Positions 61,401-64,000 of a stretch of 64,000 nt of DNA are shown piece after piece. How positions within the stretch are numbered: position 1 is the first letter of the stretch; each line of letters starts with the position of its first letter. Both the position numbers and the translations under genes were made by a program. This DNA comes from Phalacrocorax aristotelis. Lineage: Eukaryota; Chordata; Aves; Suliformes; Phalacrocoracidae. The stretch is from positions 62,604,205 to 62,668,204 of the forward strand of contig NC_134311.1 of the NCBI RefSeq assembly GCF_949628215.1, in the 5' to 3' direction. A model generated the notes under the pieces. The model was not told the origin of the DNA. It ran no database searches and saw only the letters and a program-made list of their open reading frames with translations.

Positions 61401-62705
61401 AAAGAACTGCTACTGCTTCTTGCTTCATGACTCACCCTGGAAGACACATCTGTCCTTCACTCTGCTCAGTTGGCTAACGCCTCGTGGGCACTACCACAAG
61501 CAGATGCGTAATGCTTGTGTTGTCTCATTTATATTCATGTTTGGTTGCCAGTAGTTCTATAAAAAACAAACATTTAATAAATACTCTGTGATAGTGATGA
61601 AGAAAGAAAAAAAATGAACAAGTAAACAGTTAAGGCTTTACTTTCTTTGGCTTTTTAATCCTGAAAAGTATTATGTTTATGTTCAGGTGTGTGTGCAGCG
61701 ACCACTCCCACTCACTGGGACTGGTTTCAGGTACTCCTGAAAAAGAAATATAATGTGAATGCAAGCTCATTTAGATAGGAGTCCTTGCTATGGGTAGGTT
61801 TGGAGTCTGACACTATGGTGAGCCTTGCCAGCAGAGTTCTTCAGATAATAGCACCACATGAAACACCCTTTGAAGGCTATTAAACTCTTATCTGCTTATA
61901 GGCAAGGCTGATGCCCACACCCTAAATTACTTCAAAGATAGAAGTTGTCAATTGGTGATCCATTTTATGCCAGGTGTTCCACATCTCTTGCATAATATTT
62001 GGCAATAAAGCAGCATTTAAAGGCTTCCTGTGACTGTAGGTCAGTTAGAACTGGTACCGCTGTTTAAACATGAAATGATTTTTTGAACCATTTGAAATAA
62101 CCTCATGGAGTGGCAGCCACAATAAATAATAGATGGCAAGTGTTTTTCTTCCCATTTATTTTCTGTAGTTATCCTAAGTATGAAGCCGTTTGTATATTTT
62201 TATGATACTTAAGTCTTATACTACTTTTTCAGATGTTCCTACTTGTAGTATCTGCCTAAAAAATCAGGTGGTCCTTCCACAGCTTTGATTATTTGAGGAT
62301 GTTCAGAAGATTAGAAAATAATTCCATCTTTAATGCTAACAGGAAAGATGACATCAGCCCTGTAATATTCAAAAATCAGTTGGTATTTGGTGGCAAGGCA
62401 ATTGTAAAAGACAGAGAGGGTATTTCATGTTACGGAGTTTGTTTAGCAAATGTAGTTGCTTGACTTTTATCCCTTTCTTGCACACAGCCGTTAAAGATCA
62501 GCACATGCATGTAATCAAGCCAGCATTAATCACTGTAACATTATTCCTATGTTCAGAATTTTCTAGACAACTTTCCCAGTGATGACATCATGTCATTTGT
62601 TGCAAGAATATTCCTGCTGTTCCAGATGATGACTGTATACCCACTGTTGGGCTATCTGGCACGAGTTCAGCTGTTAAGACAGTTTTTTGGAAATGGTTAC
62701 CCAAG
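31311..62705 (+). CDS. SLC38A9: SLC38A9 lysosomal arginine sensor/transporter (12 coding exons, 3' end missing)
   Basis: Amino-acid transporter (SLC38 family, APC fold) of the lysosomal membrane. It senses luminal arginine, exports essential amino acids and activates mTORC1 by binding Ragulator and Rag GTPases through its cytosolic N-terminus. Conceptual joining gives 474 residues plus two bases with every junction in phase, aligning to the human 561-residue protein from its MNIQF segment onward. Seen here: Rag/Ragulator-binding IHYYSRL (about 67-75), TM1 with NTMMGTSIL (T130 equals the human arginine/sodium-site T133), a luminal glycosylated loop, and TM2 to about TM8. Roughly 85 C-terminal residues lie beyond the window. 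The start ATG at 31,311 has A at -3 and G at +4, with an in-frame TAG at 31,284 upstream. Introns use GT/AG throughout. Confidence 0.96.
31415..39266 (+). other. SLC38A9 intron of 7.9 kb
   Basis: No repeat element or additional exon recognised, apart from the 24-bp palindrome at 38,931. Several antisense ORFs (for example 182 codons at 38,182-38,730) show no family resemblance. Confidence 0.6.
38931..38954. repeat. Perfect 24-bp palindrome in SLC38A9 intron
   Basis: TAATAAGCTTGG is followed directly by its reverse complement CCAAGCTTATTA with no spacer. It contains two AAGCTT sites and a central GGCC. Confidence 0.95.
39267..39399 (+). CDS. SLC38A9: SLC38A9 coding exon, residues 35-79
   Basis: 133 bp with a CTCCTTTAG acceptor and a GCATTG|gtaagg donor. 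It encodes the cytosolic [20 protein letters not shown] segment and [27 protein letters not shown] is the human segment known to contact Ragulator/Rag. Confidence 0.95.
39971..40092 (+). CDS. SLC38A9: SLC38A9 coding exon, residues 80-119
   Basis: 122 bp with a TTTGTTAG acceptor and a ACAAT|gtatgt donor. It encodes [20 protein letters not shown] through [10 protein letters not shown]. It carries the conserved proline-rich and YSPLG part of the N-terminal domain, which in structures can occupy the transport vestibule. Confidence 0.95.
40241..40304 (+). CDS. SLC38A9: SLC38A9 coding exon, residues 120-141 (TM1)
   Basis: 64 bp with a TTCTTCCTAG acceptor and a AAACAG|gtaaaa donor. It encodes [22 protein letters not shown], the broken TM1 helix. 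T130 corresponds to human T133, needed for arginine sensing. Confidence 0.96.
40420..40513 (+). CDS. SLC38A9: SLC38A9 coding exon, residues 142-172 (TM2)
   Basis: 94 bp with a CTCTTAACAG acceptor and a GATAC|gtaaga donor. It encodes [20 protein letters not shown] then [11 protein letters not shown], one membrane helix followed by a basic cytosolic turn. Confidence 0.95.
41462..41632 (+). CDS. SLC38A9: SLC38A9 coding exon, residues 173-229 (TM3)
   Basis: 171 bp with a ATCTTCTTTAG acceptor and a ATACA|gtaagt donor. It encodes [20 protein letters not shown], then a long hydrophobic helix ending [15 protein letters not shown]. It closely matches human. Confidence 0.95.
41633..44077 (+). other. 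SLC38A9 intron of 2.4 kb
   Basis: AT-rich intronic sequence; nothing recognisable besides splice sites. Confidence 0.6.
44078..44137 (+). CDS. SLC38A9: SLC38A9 coding exon, residues 230-249 (luminal loop)
   Basis: 60 bp, phase 1-1, with a CTTTTCAG acceptor and a CAAAG|gtaaga donor. It encodes [19 protein letters not shown] with two N-glycosylation sequons (NVT, NGS), fitting the luminal TM3-TM4 loop. Confidence 0.94.
45600..45842 (+). pseudogene. Diverged duplicate of the SLC38A9 luminal-loop exon
   Basis: From the acceptor (AG at 45,662-45,663) the sequence TCACTTGTTCAGGTGTTGCC aligns without gaps to the start of the working exon at 46,393 for about 77 bases (52 identical by hand count). 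The upstream intron also matches: a TTTTCATC, GGGAT and T-rich tract before both acceptors. In the SLC38A9 frame it reads [20 protein letters not shown] and then diverges, with a stop at 45,840. The TM4-coding half is lost. A weak donor (ACAG|gttttt at 45,813) would give an in-frame 150-bp cassette, but use is unproven. Confidence 0.75.
46393..46590 (+). CDS. SLC38A9: SLC38A9 coding exon, residues 250-315 (luminal loop and TM4)
   Basis: 198 bp, phase 1-1, with a CTTTCTTTCAG acceptor and a CCTAG|gtaggt donor. It encodes [20 protein letters not shown] with sequons NRS and NST, then [20 protein letters not shown] and the conserved [13 protein letters not shown]. This copy, not the one at 45.66 kb, matches human through its whole length. 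Confidence 0.95.
46670..47380 (-). mobile_element. CR1 LINE copy, 5'-truncated, degraded
   Basis: It begins with antisense octamers AGAATCATAGAATCATTTAG and continues with the antisense CR1 3'UTR and ORF2 C-terminal region (for example AACCCCAGTTCTCTCAGCTG near 47,035). The right border is gradual near 47,370-47,400. It sits about 80 bp downstream of the exon ending at 46,590. Frames are broken. Confidence 0.9.
47381..49319 (+). other. SLC38A9 intron remainder
   Basis: Single-copy-looking intron between the CR1 copy and the TM5 exon. A 12-base A run lies near 49,187. Nothing else supported. Confidence 0.55.
49320..49427 (+). CDS. SLC38A9: SLC38A9 coding exon, residues 316-351 (TM5)
   Basis: 108 bp, phase 1-1, with a CTTTTCTAG acceptor and a CCAG|gtaaga donor. 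It encodes [20 protein letters not shown] then [15 protein letters not shown], a membrane helix plus a loop, highly similar to human. Confidence 0.95.
49428..52566 (+). other. SLC38A9 intron of 3.1 kb
   Basis: No repeat, exon or RNA gene recognised. Confidence 0.6.
52567..52673 (+). CDS. SLC38A9: SLC38A9 coding exon, residues 352-387 (TM6)
   Basis: 107 bp with a CTCCCTTAG acceptor and a ACAAT|gtaagt donor, ending in phase 0. It encodes [20 protein letters not shown] then [17 protein letters not shown]6 is the second broken core helix of the fold. Confidence 0.95.
53455..53550 (-). mobile_element. CR1 LINE 3'-end fragment
   Basis: CAGAATCCTGGAATGGTTGA then GGTTGGAAGGGACCTCTGGA and the GCTCAAGCAAGGCCACCTAG segment are the antisense CR1 3' terminus. 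About 95 bp survive. Confidence 0.88.
55858..57870 (-). mobile_element. CR1 LINE, about 2 kb, with recognisable reverse-transcriptase coding
   Basis: The longest mobile element in the window, antisense in the large SLC38A9 intron. On the minus strand, one open stretch (57,863-57,276) covers the linker and start of the RT domain; another (56,801-56,235) covers the RT catalytic motif FADD (56,721-56,732) and the following thumb region; a third frame continues to about 56,014. The part between 57,276 and 56,801 has stops and frame shifts, so ORF2 is broken. The endonuclease domain is missing (5' truncation), as is ORF1. The 3' end near 55,860 has the usual GACCTCAGGGATCATCTAG motif. Better preserved than the other CR1 copies here, hence probably younger. 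Confidence 0.93.
57871..61227 (+). other. SLC38A9 large intron, right part
   Basis: Intron sequence between the CR1 copy and the TM7 exon; the whole intron is 8.55 kb. No further element or exon recognised. Confidence 0.55.
61228..61341 (+). CDS. SLC38A9: SLC38A9 coding exon, residues 388-425 (TM7)
   Basis: 114 bp, 38 codons in phase 0, with a CCCTCAG acceptor and a GAACAG|gtgaga donor. It encodes [20 protein letters not shown] then [18 protein letters not shown], near-identical in pattern to human. Confidence 0.96.
62557..62705 (+). CDS. SLC38A9: SLC38A9 coding exon, residues 426-474 (TM8)
   Basis: 149 bp with a ATGTTCAG acceptor and a CCAAG|gtaaga donor. It encodes [20 protein letters not shown] then [20 protein letters not shown] and RQFFGNGYP. 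It is the last coding exon in the window; the remaining C-terminal helices lie to the right. Confidence 0.96.
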
Positions 62706-64000
62706 GTAAGAAATCTCCTTGACAAGAGCTTGAGTTAGCATTTTGCCTAACTAGCTTCTATTGTCAGACGTTTGGCTGAGGTTTTGGGGATTTTCTTTGC
62801 TACATTAGGTACATTTGAAAAGTTAATTTCACAATGTTCATAGAGTCAGGGGGTGAATAGGCATCCAAAATAAATTTGCATGTAGATCAGGACTGCTACA
62901 GCTTGGCAGAACAGAATGGGGAGGATTCTTTTGTGTTAGCTCTTAATTTTGTCAATGAACAGGAATTTTGTTAACGCATTTCCTTTGTGTTATGCATTTA
63001 TATGGCAAGGAAGAGTTGTACAAGAAAAACATTTTGTTCAGTCCAGAAATATTTTGCCAAGTAGTCTTTAAGCTGTGAAGGACATACAGTCAGGATATTA
63101 CCCTTTCAGGGTACCATATGTGTTTTGATCATGCATAATTAGTAATCATCTATCTGTTTTTAAACAGAGCTAATAGCTGAGTGAGTTGCTAGCTGTGTTT
63201 TCTAGGTTGCTGCTGTGCTTATAAAAATAGCTTTTCACATGCTAATTTCAGAGATGAGCCACACCCCTGCATTTGTACAGTGTCTGAACTCCACAGACGA
63301 ACTGATCCGTATTTCAATTTTAGTTTTGTTTTTCTAAAATAAAACCTGAGGCATTTATATTTGGAGTATTGTCTGAATTAGTCGCAGCTGAGAAGTTGGC
63401 ATTTTTCTCCAAGTGTCTTATTTTTATATTGTGAATTACTGTTGATGGAGGAAAGGAAAAAATATCCCAGGAAGAAATGTGTGTTTCCTCTGTGGCATCA
63501 GCAGTAGTGTACAGGTCCGGGAAGACGTTGTTCCAAGTTTCAGGTTTCTTCTGGGTCCTAAAATAGGTATGAGAAGGTCTAGAAATTGGATGCCTAAAAT
63601 TAGGCAGTGAAATAAATGCCTACTTTATTTGATGCTAAATTGTACACAGTTCAGTGTTGAGGAGATTTTTAGGAACTGCTGCAAGTTACTGTTGGAAACA
63701 AGGCCATTGATTTGAGTGCTAAACATGGATTTCACAGCCACTGGGAAATGGCTGTGTCCTTTATATTATGTGGATATGCCTCTTCCTATCTCCTCCCTCC
63801 AGTTATTCCCTGACCAGAATGATTCTCATTTCCCTCATGCCCTCTCCTAGAACCTACAGCTTCATACCAATCTCTTCTCAGGTTAATTCCAGCTTGCTGT
63901 TTTAAGCCTTCATGGTATGACGAATGTGATGATGCAAATACTTGCTTGGTTCTTGTCTCCCGGATGTCCTGTGGGTAGCTTCACTCACTTTTTTTTTTTT
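62706..64000 (+). other. SLC38A9 intron (right window edge)
   Basis: Intronic sequence following the TM8 exon, ending in a T run at the window edge. No further SLC38A9 exon is present before 64,000. Confidence 0.65.

Noticed and set aside
1-64000. A novel multi-gene system, CRISPR array, operon, tRNA or rRNA
   Set aside because: I looked on both strands and found none. The window is two vertebrate genes with introns, repeats and promoters; unusual content is at the level of exon duplications and repeats.

Overview
This window is vertebrate nuclear DNA, almost certainly from a bird. The evidence is intron-rich gene structure with canonical GT/AG splice sites, several CR1 LINE copies ending in degenerate ATTCTATG octamers, endogenous-retrovirus solo LTRs of a type abundant in birds, and two CpG islands. 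No microbial gene layout, operon or CRISPR array is present. The two genes are DDX4 (vasa) and SLC38A9, which are divergent neighbours in other vertebrates and lie on chromosome Z in chicken. The window is therefore most likely Z-linked (a W copy cannot be excluded). I cannot name the species.

Layout. Positions 1-16,300 hold the 5' part of DDX4 on the minus strand: 11 coding exons from the start codon at 15,959 to the exon ending at 1,175, which covers helicase motif Ia. The rest of the helicase core lies beyond the left edge. A CpG island at about 15,940-16,470 with two E-boxes, a CCAAT box and a GC box is its promoter. Positions 16,500-22,450 are intergenic and carry two ERV solo LTRs and a CR1 scrap. 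A very GC-rich island at about 22,470-23,230 is the likely SLC38A9 promoter and non-coding first exon. From 31,311 to 62,705 there are 12 coding exons of SLC38A9 on the plus strand; roughly the last 85 residues lie beyond the right edge. Its introns contain a degraded CR1 (46.7-47.4 kb), a small CR1 fragment (53.5 kb) and a 2-kb CR1 with reverse-transcriptase coding remnants (55.9-57.9 kb).

Function. DDX4 is the germ-cell DEAD-box RNA helicase of nuage. SLC38A9 is the lysosomal arginine-sensing amino-acid transporter that signals to mTORC1 through Ragulator and Rag GTPases. They share a neighbourhood, not a pathway, and each has its own CpG island about 6 kb apart.

The most interesting signals are two separate tandem exon duplications. 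One is a 280-bp unit in DDX4 that duplicates an 87-bp phase-symmetric exon, with both copies open and correctly spliced; 6 of the 7 differences change an amino acid. The other is an old, diverged copy of the SLC38A9 luminal-loop exon just upstream of the working one. Also notable are a DDX4 N-terminus built from a run of six in-frame-skippable small exons without any RGG tripeptide, an acidic dileucine-type motif at the SLC38A9 N-terminus, and a DDX4 splice acceptor that abuts a CR1 insertion.
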